A DNA stretch of 64,000 nt from contig DAOTVQ010000032.1 in NCBI GenBank assembly GCA_034436355.1, positions 1 through 64,000 on the forward strand. Reading direction: 5' to 3'. Positions within the stretch are counted from its first letter, which is position 1, and each line of letters begins with the position of its first letter. Made by a program: the position numbers and the translations under genes. This stretch comes from CP2-2F sp034436355 (GTDB lineage: Bacteria; Chloroflexota; Anaerolineae; Aggregatilineales; UBA2796). The notes under the pieces were generated by a model. It was not told where the DNA came from, searched no databases, and worked only from the letters and a program-made list of their open reading frames with translations. Shown piece after piece: positions 7,743-15,883 of this stretch.

Positions 7743-9005
7743 ATGAAGCGACGCTCTTATCAGCTTGTGTGGCTTGGCGGCATTCTAGCACTTGCCGCTG
7801 CGTTAAGCATCCCTGTGTTTGCCCAGAGTGGCACACCCACACAGTTCCCTGTGATTCGTGCCGAATATGAAGGCGTGTTGTTTGAAGGTGTGGCTGGCTC
7901 AGCCTGCTTTCCCAAACCGGATAACGCTCCCTTATGCACCTTTGTGGATGATCCACAGCCAACCAACGTCATCAACGGACGTGAGGATAAGACGATCACC
8001 TTTGTGATTGAGCCTGCTGATCCTGCGCCGCAAGCCTTCAACATCACCTTTATTGATGGCGCGCCGCCCAATGCAGAGCCGCCTACCCGCGATCTATTGG
8101 CGACGGATGGCAAACTGCCCTTAGAGAACATCAGCCCGAATCGCCAGCGCATCTTGATCACGGCAGTCTATCCCAGCAGCGGCGGGCAAAACGAATTTTT
8201 TGTCAGCTACGTCTTTGCTTTGCAGGTGCAACCGCGCCCAACCGTGACGCCCACCTTCACCGCCACACCCACGCCTGAGCCAACGGCAACGCCGACCATC
8301 ACACCCACCTTCACCGCCTCGCCAACTGCCACACCAACGGTTACGGCAAGCGCCACCGCCACGCGCAGCGCAACCGAACCCGCCCGCACGCCCGCGCTCA
8401 CAGGGACTGCAACCGAAGCGGTTAGCACGCCTGAACTTGGGGTGACCGTTGCCACGCTGCCACCTGAGCTGCCAAGCGCCACGCCTGAATTGGCTGGCAC
8501 GCTGCCGCCAGCGCCCACGCCTGAATTGGCTGGCACACTGCCGCCGGCGCCCACACCCACGCCTTTCACCATCCGCATTCCAACGCGCAGCGCGCTGCTG
8601 CCAACCGCCACCCTGGCGCCGCTCAGCGAGATCGGCTATCCAAACGTGCAGATCATCATTGGTGATGTGGCATTCGCGCCGATTGCTTTAGTGGGCTGCC
8701 TAACGCTGCCCAGCGCGCAGCAATGCCTCAGCACGCCGCTGGATGCGCCCATTAACCGTGTGGTTGGCGCGCCGGGCAGCATCACACAGTTGCAGTTTGG
8801 TGGGGTGCAGCCTGCCGCAGTCGTGGTGAACCTGTTCGCATCGAACGGGATTGATCTGATCGGTTCACAAGGCTTGTCACTCAGCCCGATTCCTGTGTAC
8901 ATTCTGCCTATTGAAGCAGGCAGCTATGTGTTGGGCGTTGAGGTCGTCTGGGCAGAGGGCAACGCCACCTACTTTTTCCGTCTGGTTGTTGGAGGGGAAA
9001 ATTAA
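7743..9005 (+). CDS. Exported protein with Thr/Pro-rich linker
   Basis: 420 residues: a signal peptide (about residues 1-28, ending VFAQSG), a beta-rich N-terminal domain (30-160), a long TPTATPT linker (about 165-295) and a second beta-rich domain (300-420). The linker contains a recent 12-residue tandem duplication. No catalytic motif is seen. The likely location is outside the membrane, with the linker spanning the cell envelope. It is 3 bp upstream of a two-helix membrane protein, which is probably co-translated and may be its partner. The ATG follows AGAGGAAG. Confidence 0.75.
   Translation: MKRRSYQLVWLGGILALAAALSIPVFAQSGTPTQFPVIRAEYEGVLFEGVAGSACFPKPDNAPLCTFVDDPQPTNVINGREDKTITFVIEPADPAPQAFNITFIDGAPPNAEPPTRDLLATDGKLPLENISPNRQRILITAVYPSSGGQNEFFVSYVFALQVQPRPTVTPTFTATPTPEPTATPTITPTFTASPTATPTVTASATATRSATEPARTPALTGTATEAVSTPELGVTVATLPPELPSATPELAGTLPPAPTPELAGTLPPAPTPTPFTIRIPTRSALLPTATLAPLSEIGYPNVQIIIGDVAFAPIALVGCLTLPSAQQCLSTPLDAPINRVVGAPGSITQLQFGGVQPAAVVVNLFASNGIDLIGSQGLSLSPIPVYILPIEAGSYVLGVEVVWAEGNATYFFRLVVGGEN
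8481..8552 (+). repeat. Tandem 36-bp duplication inside a coding linker
   Basis: Two head-to-tail copies (8481-8516 and 8517-8552) differ at very few bases and encode TPELAGTLPPAP twice, in frame, inside the Pro/Thr linker of the exported protein. This looks like a recent slippage event that lengthened the spacer. Confidence 0.85.
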
Positions 9006-9008
9006 CCT

Positions 9009-9380
9009 ATGCCAAGCCATGGTAGCAGTATCATCAAGGAAGAAAAAAAGAAACCGCGCAACCCATTGGCGCCGATCTTCGGCTTGATCCTCGCCGTTGG
9101 GTTTGGCGTGGTTGCCTATTTCGCGGCACAGTTGATCATTCCTGAAGTTCAGCAGCTGCGCCTGCTCTACGTCATCGAGACGATCAATGCCAGTGGTGGG
9201 CGCGAGCTACTCATCAAAAATGAAGGCGTGCTGATTGTTGGCGGCTTTCTGTGGATTGTCATGCTTGGGATTGCCTACTTACTGGTGGCAATCATCGCTG
9301 GCCCTAGCCAGCGTGACCTTGCCAACAAGCGCAAGCTGCCACCCAAGACCACCAAATCCCGCGATTTAGCGGATTGGTAG
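9009..9380 (+). CDS. Two-helix membrane protein of unknown function
   Basis: 123 residues: a Lys-rich cytosolic N-terminus, helix one (IFGLILAVGFGVVAYFAAQLII), a roughly 35-residue outside loop, helix two (GGFLWIVMLGIAYLLVAIIAG) and a basic C-terminal tail. It starts 3 bp after the upstream exported-protein gene with GGAGGGG ahead, so the two are an operon. Family not recognised. Confidence 0.7.
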   Translation: MPSHGSSIIKEEKKKPRNPLAPIFGLILAVGFGVVAYFAAQLIIPEVQQLRLLYVIETINASGGRELLIKNEGVLIVGGFLWIVMLGIAYLLVAIIAGPSQRDLANKRKLPPKTTKSRDLADW

Positions 9381-9461
9381 CACCCTCAAGCGCGGTGGAT
9401 AGCACACTCGGCTATCCGCCGCGTAGATCGCATAGACAGCCTTGTATGGAGATGCCTCATC

Positions 9462-11735
9462 ATGCCTGAGCAAACGCCAAACACACCCTACCCAACAGAA
9501 CGCGCTACAACGGTGGTGGTCGGGCAGTCTGTTCACCGTCTGGACGCACTCGGTAAAGTGACTGGCAGCACACCCTATCCCGCTGATCTGGATATGGATG
9601 GGCAGTTGTGGATGAAGATTCGCTATTCAGACCGCACCCATGCGCGTATTTTGCGCGTGGATACCAGTGCCGCTGCCGCGCTGGAAGGTGTGGTTGCCAT
9701 TTTCACGGCGGCGGATGTGCCGTGCAACGAGTACGGCTTGATCATCTACGATCAGCCTGTCATCTGTGGTGTGGGCGGCGAAAATCCAATTGCGGGCGCG
9801 GATGTGGTGCGCTGCCGCGCCGATTGCGTGGCAGTTGTTGTGGCGGAGACGGAAGCCATCGCCACGCACGCCCGCGATTTAATCAAGGTGACCTACGAAG
9901 ATTTGCCGATTGTGACCGACGCCGAAGCGGCGATGGCAGAAGGCGCGCCGCAGCTTCACGCCAACTATCCGAACAACATCTTGTGCCACTACAAAATCCG
10001 TAAGGGTGATATGGCGCAGGGCTGGGCGCAGGCGGCGGTCACCGTTGAAGGGGTTTACACCACCGGCTGGCAAGAACACGCCTACCTTCAGCCAGAGGCA
10101 GGGCTGGGCTACCTTGATGAGCAAGGGCGCGTGACTGTTGTGGTGGCAGGGCAGTGGGCGCACGAAGATCAGCAGCAGATTGCTCACGCACTGGGGTTGC
10201 CCTTAGAGCAGGTGCGCGTGATCTACCCTGCCATTGGCGGCGCGTTCGGCGGGCGCGAAGATATGTCCGTCCAGATTGTGTTGGCGCTTGCCGCGTGGAA
10301 ACTCAAGCGTCCCGTCAAAATTATCTGGAGTCGGGAAGAGTCGATCCTCGCCCATCACAAGCGGCATCCCATCAAAATTTATGCCAAGTGGGGCGCCACC
10401 CGTGAGGGAAAGATTGTGGCGGCAGAGGCAACCGTGATCGGTGACGGCGGCGCTTACGCCTATACGACCAGCAAAGTGATGGGCAACGCCAATCTGCTGG
10501 CGACCGGCGCCTATTGCATTCCCAACATCCATATGGACACCTACGGCGTCTTCACCAATAACATCCCTAGCGGCGCCTTTCGCGGCTTTGGTGGACCGCA
10601 AGGCGCCTTTGCCGCCGAAGGGCAGATGAACAAGCTGGCAGAAGCGCTCGGCATAGACCCCGTCGAACTGCGCTTGCGGAATGTGCTGCGCGAGGGCGAT
10701 CTGCTCTCGGTTGGCACGCCGCTGCCACCAGGCGTGACGATAGATCGGGTGGTTGCCGAATGTGCGCGGCGCAGCGGCTATTGGGAAGAGACGCCGCACG
10801 GTTGGCAGCGCAAGCCCATCGCGCAGCCGAGTGCGCCGCACAAACGGCGCGGCGTTGGGTTTGCGTGCGGCTTTAAGAACGTTGGCTTTAGCTTTGGCTT
10901 TCCAGAGCGGGCTTGGGCAACCATTGAACTGCACGGCAAGACCGAAATTGAGCAAGTCATCGTGCGGCAGGCAAGCGCCGAAGTTGGGCAAGGCGCGCAC
11001 ACTGCCATTGTGCAGATGACGGCGGAAGCCGTTGGCGTGCCGCTGCACAAGGTCAGGCTCATCTCGCATGATACAGCGCAGACCGATGATTCGGGCAGTG
11101 CCTCCGCCTCACGGCTCACTTTCATGGCGGGCAATGCTGTGCGCGGCGCGGCGGAACTTGCCTTGCAAGCCTGGCAGAACGAAGAACGCCCTGCCATTGG
11201 CACCTTTAAGTACCGCCCGCCTGCCACCACGCCCTACGACCCTGAGACAGGGCGCGCCGAGCCAAACTTTGCCTATGGCTATGTGGCGCAGGCGATTGAG
11301 GTGGAACTTGACCTAGAGACGGGGCAGGTGAGCGTGCTGCGCGTTGTCTCTGCCAGCGACGTTGGGCGCGCCATTAACCCGGAGTTGGTGCGCGGGCAAG
11401 TGGAAGGCGCTGTGGTGCAGGCGGTTGGCTATGTGCTGTATGAACACCTGATCAGCGAAGGCGGCGTCATCAAAAATCCGTACCTCTCCAACTACCTGAT
11501 CCCAACGGTGGGCGATATTCCGCTGCAAGTCGAGTCGGTCATCCTTGAATATGCCGATCCGATTGGGCCCTGGGGCGCACGCGGCATGGCAGAAATGCCC
11601 TACCTGACGGTAGCGCCCGCCATTGCCGCCGCGCTGCATCAGGCAAGCGGCATCTGGTTGGATGACCTGCCCATGACGCCTGATCGCGTCTATCTGCGGT
11701 TGCTGGCGGCGGGAGTGGCAGACGGTGCGCACTAA
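9462..11735 (+). CDS. Molybdenum hydroxylase large subunit (xanthine dehydrogenase / aldehyde oxidase family)
   Basis: 757 residues with the usual hammerhead domain (about 15-130) followed by the two molybdopterin-binding domains. Conserved segments: IGGAFGGRED near residue 253, AFRGFGGPQG near 370, VGQGAHTAIVQM near 510 and GPWGARGMAEMP near 702, whose Glu matches the catalytic base. It should hydroxylate a purine, aldehyde or other heterocycle using water. The FAD and 2Fe-2S subunit genes normally adjacent are not here, so electrons must leave through partners encoded elsewhere. It overlaps yqeB by 11 bp, which ties it to the selenium-dependent hydroxylase maturation genes. The substrate is not predictable. 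Confidence 0.87.
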   Translation: MPEQTPNTPYPTERATTVVVGQSVHRLDALGKVTGSTPYPADLDMDGQLWMKIRYSDRTHARILRVDTSAAAALEGVVAIFTAADVPCNEYGLIIYDQPVICGVGGENPIAGADVVRCRADCVAVVVAETEAIATHARDLIKVTYEDLPIVTDAEAAMAEGAPQLHANYPNNILCHYKIRKGDMAQGWAQAAVTVEGVYTTGWQEHAYLQPEAGLGYLDEQGRVTVVVAGQWAHEDQQQIAHALGLPLEQVRVIYPAIGGAFGGREDMSVQIVLALAAWKLKRPVKIIWSREESILAHHKRHPIKIYAKWGATREGKIVAAEATVIGDGGAYAYTTSKVMGNANLLATGAYCIPNIHMDTYGVFTNNIPSGAFRGFGGPQGAFAAEGQMNKLAEALGIDPVELRLRNVLREGDLLSVGTPLPPGVTIDRVVAECARRSGYWEETPHGWQRKPIAQPSAPHKRRGVGFACGFKNVGFSFGFPERAWATIELHGKTEIEQVIVRQASAEVGQGAHTAIVQMTAEAVGVPLHKVRLISHDTAQTDDSGSASASRLTFMAGNAVRGAAELALQAWQNEERPAIGTFKYRPPATTPYDPETGRAEPNFAYGYVAQAIEVELDLETGQVSVLRVVSASDVGRAINPELVRGQVEGAVVQAVGYVLYEHLISEGGVIKNPYLSNYLIPTVGDIPLQVESVILEYADPIGPWGARGMAEMPYLTVAPAIAAALHQASGIWLDDLPMTPDRVYLRLLAAGVADGAH

Positions 11736-12570
11736 TCCGCTTATCTTGCTGCGCGGCGGCGGCGATCTCGCCTCTGGCGTTGCCTATCGGCTGCACAAGG
11801 CGGGCTTGCCCGTCGTGATCACAGAACTGCCCAAGCCGCTTGCCGTGCGGACGACGGTTAGCTATGGCATGGCAGCCGTCTACGAGACGGTCATCATTGA
11901 GGGCGTGACTGCACAGCGCGCCGATCTTGCCGATCTGCCTGCGCTCTATGGGCTGCTGGATCGCGGGCTGATTCCCGTCCTGATCGATCCTGAGGGCGCG
12001 GCAATCAACGCCCTTGAGCCAGCGGTCATCATTGATGGGCGCATGGCAAAAACAGTGCGGGATACGCACATTGACCAAGCGCCGTTGGTGGTAGCGCTCG
12101 GGCCCGGCTTTGTGGCAGGTGAAGATTGCCATGCTGTGGTAGAGACTAACCGCGGACATCATTTAGGGCGCGTCTATTGGCGTGGCGGCGCTGAACCTGA
12201 TACGGGCGCGCCATCTGACCTAAACGGCAAACAGCATGAGCGCGTGCTGCGTGCGCCGTGCGATGGCGCGATGACACAAAGCGCGGTGATCGGGCGCGTG
12301 CTACATGAAGGGCAGTTGATCGGGCGCGTGGGCGAGGTGCCGATCTACGCGCCGTTTTTGGGTGTGCTGCGCGGCTTAATTGATGATGACACATGGGTGA
12401 CGGCGGGCATGAAAATTGGCGATCTCGATCCGCGTGTGCAGCGCGAACACTGCTTCACCATCTCGGATAAGTCGCTCTCGGTAGGCGGTGGTGCCTTAGA
12501 AGCGGTGCTTTCCGTGCCGCTGATACGCGCTATACTTAGGGATGTATCTAAGCTCAGCAACGCAGGGTGA
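11725..12570 (+). CDS. yqeB: Selenium-dependent molybdenum hydroxylase maturation protein, YqeB family
   Basis: 281 residues beginning LILLRGGGDLASGVAYRLHKAG, the family hallmark, with a predicted dinucleotide-binding N-terminal half and a hammerhead-like C-terminal half (APCDGAM...IGRVGEVPIYAP). By family it belongs to the accessory set (YqeB, YqeC, MocA) found with selenium-containing molybdenum hydroxylases such as XDH; its exact reaction is unresolved. The GTG start at 11725 lies inside the end of the hydroxylase gene (11-bp overlap), indicating translational coupling and a dedicated role in maturing that enzyme. Confidence 0.82.
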   Translation: MRTNPLILLRGGGDLASGVAYRLHKAGLPVVITELPKPLAVRTTVSYGMAAVYETVIIEGVTAQRADLADLPALYGLLDRGLIPVLIDPEGAAINALEPAVIIDGRMAKTVRDTHIDQAPLVVALGPGFVAGEDCHAVVETNRGHHLGRVYWRGGAEPDTGAPSDLNGKQHERVLRAPCDGAMTQSAVIGRVLHEGQLIGRVGEVPIYAPFLGVLRGLIDDDTWVTAGMKIGDLDPRVQREHCFTISDKSLSVGGGALEAVLSVPLIRAILRDVSKLSNAG

Positions 12571-12577
12571 GAGATTC

Positions 12578-12838
12578 ATGCGGCGAGGGATTCTTTACGC
12601 GCTGGCACGCTTATGTGTGCTGCTCATTGCAGCGGCGGTCTATCTGCTGCTGTTGCCGATCCAGATCAGCACCGAGAATGGCTTTTCGGTCACCTTTCCT
12701 GATCTCATCCGTTTTAGTGATATTGGGTTGGCATTTCCCGATCCGATCAATTGGGCATATGTGCTGCTCATTCCCGTGCCATTGGTCATCATCGTGATCG
12801 GCTATGAGGTGGTGCGCTTGCTCTTCGGCAGGCGCTAG
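12578..12838 (+). CDS. Small two-helix membrane protein in the hydroxylase operon
   Basis: 86 residues from the ATG at 12578: helix one near residues 5-26 (YALARLCVLLIAAAVYLLLLP), an outside loop of about 30 residues, and helix two (WAYVLLIPVPLVIIVIGYEVV). No family is recognised. It sits between yqeB (7 bp gap) and the yqeC-mocA fusion (18 bp gap), so it is co-transcribed with the molybdenum-enzyme genes. Whether it takes part in that pathway is unknown. Confidence 0.65.
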   Translation: MRRGILYALARLCVLLIAAAVYLLLLPIQISTENGFSVTFPDLIRFSDIGLAFPDPINWAYVLLIPVPLVIIVIGYEVVRLLFGRR

Positions 12839-12856
12839 GCAGTCAAAAGGCATGTC

Positions 12857-14242
12857 ATGCGCTTGCGAGAGGCGCTGAATATTCAGCGCGGCGAGGTGGT
12901 CGCTTTCATTGGTGCGGGCGGAAAATCGTCGGCACTGTTTCGGCTTGGGCATGAGCTGGCTGCCGAAGGCTGGCGCGTGATCGGCACGACCACAACGCGC
13001 ATTGCCGCCGAAGAATTAGCGCACGTGCCAACCGCCATCGCCACCGATAGCAGCGGCGTGAACCCACGCCCGCAAGCGCTTTCGCGGGCGCTCAGCCAGC
13101 ATGGCTTTGCCTTCCTTTACCATACAGTGGTCACCAGCGGTGGTGTGGAAAAAGTCGTCGGTGTGACGCCAGAACTGATCAACAGTCTGATAGATAGTGT
13201 GGATTCGGACGCGATCCTAATCGAGGCGGACGGTGCGCGCCGTTTGCCCTTCAAGGCGCCCTACGCCCACGAGCCAGTCATCCCTGCTGTTGCCACGTTG
13301 GTTGTGCCTGTCGTCGGCATTGATTGCGTTGGGCAGCCGCTGGATAGCGATCATGTCTACAATCCACAGGCGATCATTGACGAATTCGGCTACCAACACG
13401 GCGACCGCATCCGCTGGATGTGGGTGGCGTCCGTGCTGCGGAATCCGCTGTTGGGCTTGAAAGGCGTGCCGGAACGGGCGCGGGCAGCAGCGCTCATCAA
13501 CAAAGTGCCAGAGGCGGGCTTAGGGCGCAACTTGGCGCGCTTGATCGGGCGTTTGGCGCTGCGTGAGCCGCGCCTTGAGTCGGTGCTGTGCGGTTCGGTG
13601 CAGGCTGCCGAGCCGATCTATGAGGTGCATCGGCGTGTGGCTGCCGTTGTGCTGGCAGGCGGACTCTCGCGGCGGATGGGGCAACCGAACTCCTCAAAAG
13701 TGCTGCTGCCATGGGATGGCGGCAAGCCGATCATCCGCGTGATTGCAGAGCGCCTGAAACGCATGCGCCTTGATGATATTGTGGTGGTGACCGGGCATGT
13801 GGCAGAGCATGTGCGCGCCGCGCTTGCCAATGAGCCTGTGCGCCTGACGCACAACGCCGACTATCAGGCGGGCGATATGCTGTCCTCGCTGCAAACGGGC
13901 TTGCGCGCCCTCGATGATCACATTGCGGCGTGCCTGATCGTGCTGGGCGATCAGCCGCAAGTGGATGGGCGCATCGTGGGGCAATTGATGCAGGCATATG
14001 CGGAGGGACGCGGCAAGATCATCGCGCCAAGCTACAAGGGCAGGCGCGGTCACCCCATCCTGATTGACCGCAGCCTGTGGCAGGAACTGCTCGCCCTGCC
14101 GCAAGGCGGCGCGCCGCGAGAGGTGATCAACGCACACGCAGACGAAATTCATTATGTGTTGGTAGAGACGGACAGCGTGCTGCGCGATATTGATACGCCC
14201 GACGACTACCAAGAGGCGCGCCGCCGCGCTGGCTTGAGCTAA
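12857..14242 (+). CDS. YqeC-MocA fusion: molybdenum cofactor maturation / cytidylyltransferase
   Basis: 461 residues made of two normally separate proteins. Residues 1 to about 245 are YqeC, with the P-loop-like VVAFIGAGGKSSALFRLG and TTTTRI, ending in the CVGQPLD...IDEFGYQHGDRI region. Residues about 255-455 are a MobA/MocA nucleotidyltransferase: VVLAGGLSRRMGQ (nucleotide loop, here with two extra residues before SSK), ILVLGDQPQ-like ACLIVLGDQPQVD (metal Asp) and GHPILIDR. MocA attaches CMP to molybdopterin, giving the cytosine-dinucleotide cofactor used by hydroxylases. Together with yqeB it forms a complete accessory set for the enzyme at 9462. Fusion of steps that act in order on one cofactor fits substrate channelling (inference). 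Confidence 0.85.
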   Translation: MRLREALNIQRGEVVAFIGAGGKSSALFRLGHELAAEGWRVIGTTTTRIAAEELAHVPTAIATDSSGVNPRPQALSRALSQHGFAFLYHTVVTSGGVEKVVGVTPELINSLIDSVDSDAILIEADGARRLPFKAPYAHEPVIPAVATLVVPVVGIDCVGQPLDSDHVYNPQAIIDEFGYQHGDRIRWMWVASVLRNPLLGLKGVPERARAAALINKVPEAGLGRNLARLIGRLALREPRLESVLCGSVQAAEPIYEVHRRVAAVVLAGGLSRRMGQPNSSKVLLPWDGGKPIIRVIAERLKRMRLDDIVVVTGHVAEHVRAALANEPVRLTHNADYQAGDMLSSLQTGLRALDDHIAACLIVLGDQPQVDGRIVGQLMQAYAEGRGKIIAPSYKGRRGHPILIDRSLWQELLALPQGGAPREVINAHADEIHYVLVETDSVLRDIDTPDDYQEARRRAGLS

Positions 14243-14286
14243 CTTTTCTGCTATACCTATCGCTGTTAAGGACAACGCAATATCCT

Positions 14287-15510
14287 ATGCCTGATGGAAT
14301 CGCTGCGCCGCTGAGCGTGCTTGTGATCGTGTTAACCTATGCAGGGGTGGCAATCGGGCAGTTGCCGCACCTGCGGATGAACCGTGCGACCATTGCCATT
14401 GTGGGTGCGGCGGCTTTGCTTGCCCTGGGTGCCATTAGTGAGCAGCAAGCCTACGATGCCTTAGATATTGGCACGCTCATGCTGTTGTTTGGCATGATGG
14501 TCATCAACGTGAACCTGCGGATGGCGGGCTTTTTCGGGCTGGTTGGCGCGGCGGTGCTGCGCTTGGCAAAGACGCCGCACGCCCTGCTCGCCCTGATTGT
14601 GGCGGCGGCGGGCGTGCTTTCGGCGCTCTTTCTCAACGATACGATCTGCTTGATGCTGACGCCGTTCGTGGTGACGCTCACCCGCCGCCTGAAGCGCGAT
14701 CCGATTCCCTACCTGATCGGTTTGGCGGCTGCCACCAACATTGGCTCAGTGGCAACCATCACCGGCAACCCGCAAAACCTGATCATTGGGCAGAGCAGTG
14801 GCATTCCCTACCTCACCTTCATGCTCACCCTTGCGCCGATTGCCCTCGTTGGCATGGCAATCATCTAGGGTGTGGTTGTGTGGCTCTATCGGGCAGAATT
14901 TCGGGGCGTGCTTGGCGCCGCCGAAATGCCCACCGTGCGGACGTATCAGCCGTTGCTTGCGCGCTGCCTATTGGTGCTGCTTGGCTTGATGTTAGCTTTC
15001 CTGTTTGGTTTGCCAATTGCACCGTCTGCCTTCATTGCGGCAAGCCTGCTGCTGATCTCGCGGCTGCGCCCGCACAAGCTGATGTCGCTCGATTGGGAAC
15101 TGCTCGCCTTCTTCAGCGGCTTGTTCATCGTGACGCACACGCTCGAAGTGAGCGGCTTGGGCGAGGCACTTTTCGAGGCAACTGCACCGATCTTACGCGG
15201 CGGCATCCCGCAGCTCAGCCTGATCACGGCAGCGCTGAGCAACCTTATCTCCAATGTGCCGGCGGTGCTGCTGCTGCGCTCTGAAATCGCGCAGTTCCCC
15301 AACCCGCAACAGGCATGGCTTACTTTAGCGATGGCATCCACTTTAGCTGGCAACTTCACCTTGCTGGGTTCGGTGGCAAACCTGATTGTGGCAGGCATTG
15401 CAGCGCGTATGGGTGTGCGGCTGACCTTTGGCGCATACTTGCGGGCAGGCGTGCCGATCACGCTTCTGAGCATCCTGTTTGGCATTGTGTGGCTTCTGTG
15501 GATGGGTTAG
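14287..15510 (+). pseudogene. Anion permease (SLC13 / ArsB-NhaD superfamily) interrupted by an in-frame TAG
   Basis: One reading frame runs from ATG 14287 to TAG 15508-15510 but contains a TAG at 14866-14868. The two halves (193 and 212 residues) together give a normal ion-transporter-superfamily permease of 408 codons. Half one has LNDTICLMLTPF and GSVATITGNPQNLIIG; half two has LISNVPAVLLL and AGNFTLLGSVANLIV, the mirrored second repeat. The residue lost may have been Trp (TGG to TAG is one change). The protein would have carried arsenite, citrate, sulphate or a similar anion. Either a recent null allele, readthrough or a sequence error. It is 44 bp downstream of the YqeC-MocA fusion, so a molybdate- or substrate-transport role is conceivable but unproven. 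Confidence 0.85.
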
Positions 15511-15576
15511 GCACGTTTCCCAATGCACAGGCAAGGCGTCTGGGGCTTGCGCGAAGTGCTGAGCAACCGTAAAACG

Positions 15577-15607
15577 ACGCACCTCGTATGAGGTGTACGA
15601 GGTGCGT
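15577..15607. terminator. Strong hairpin terminator, probably bidirectional
   Basis: A perfect 12-bp stem (ACGCACCTCGTA at 15577-15588 with TACGAGGTGCGT at 15596-15607) closes a 7-base loop. It is flanked by AAAAC on the left and TCCCTTTAG on the right. It lies between the plus-strand permease (ends 15510) and minus-strand remnants that end at 15624. Confidence 0.7.
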
Positions 15608-15623
15608 TCCCTTTAGTGAAAGG

Positions 15624-15813
15624 CTAGTTGGCGATGAGCCACCATAGCAGGGAAAGCGACAACAACAGGCACACCGACGGGAAAAACGCCGCGAAGTTCA
15701 CCCCTTTGCCCAGGTAGCGTTTAGCGGCGTACGCTCAGCCAGAGTCCTAGCCACATACCCAACAGAATCAGGTTGACAAGCTGGAAGAACAAGAAATCCC
15801 AATTCACATCCAT
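15624..15813 (-). pseudogene. Small two-helix membrane protein gene split by a frameshift
   Basis: ATG at 15811-15813, with GGAG seven bases upstream, opens a 30-codon frame, MDVNWDFLFFQLVNLILLGM and on to SVRR, that stops at 15721. Moving one base past the T before AAACGC opens KRYLGKGVNFAAFFPSVCLL and on to WWLIAN, ending at 15624-15626. The join (SVRR/KRYLGKG) makes a natural basic loop between two hydrophobic helices, so a single protein of about 61 residues was broken by one extra base near 15720. No family is recognised. Confidence 0.55.
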
Positions 15814-15883
15814 ATTGCTTCTCCATTCTAGGGCGGGCAAAACGTGCCGACGGATAGTATAACGCTGCACAAACAGGCAGCCT

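Noticed and set aside
9627..11069. Long minus-strand frames opposite the molybdenum hydroxylase
   Set aside because: Mirror images of a strongly conserved gene; composition typical of antisense frames.
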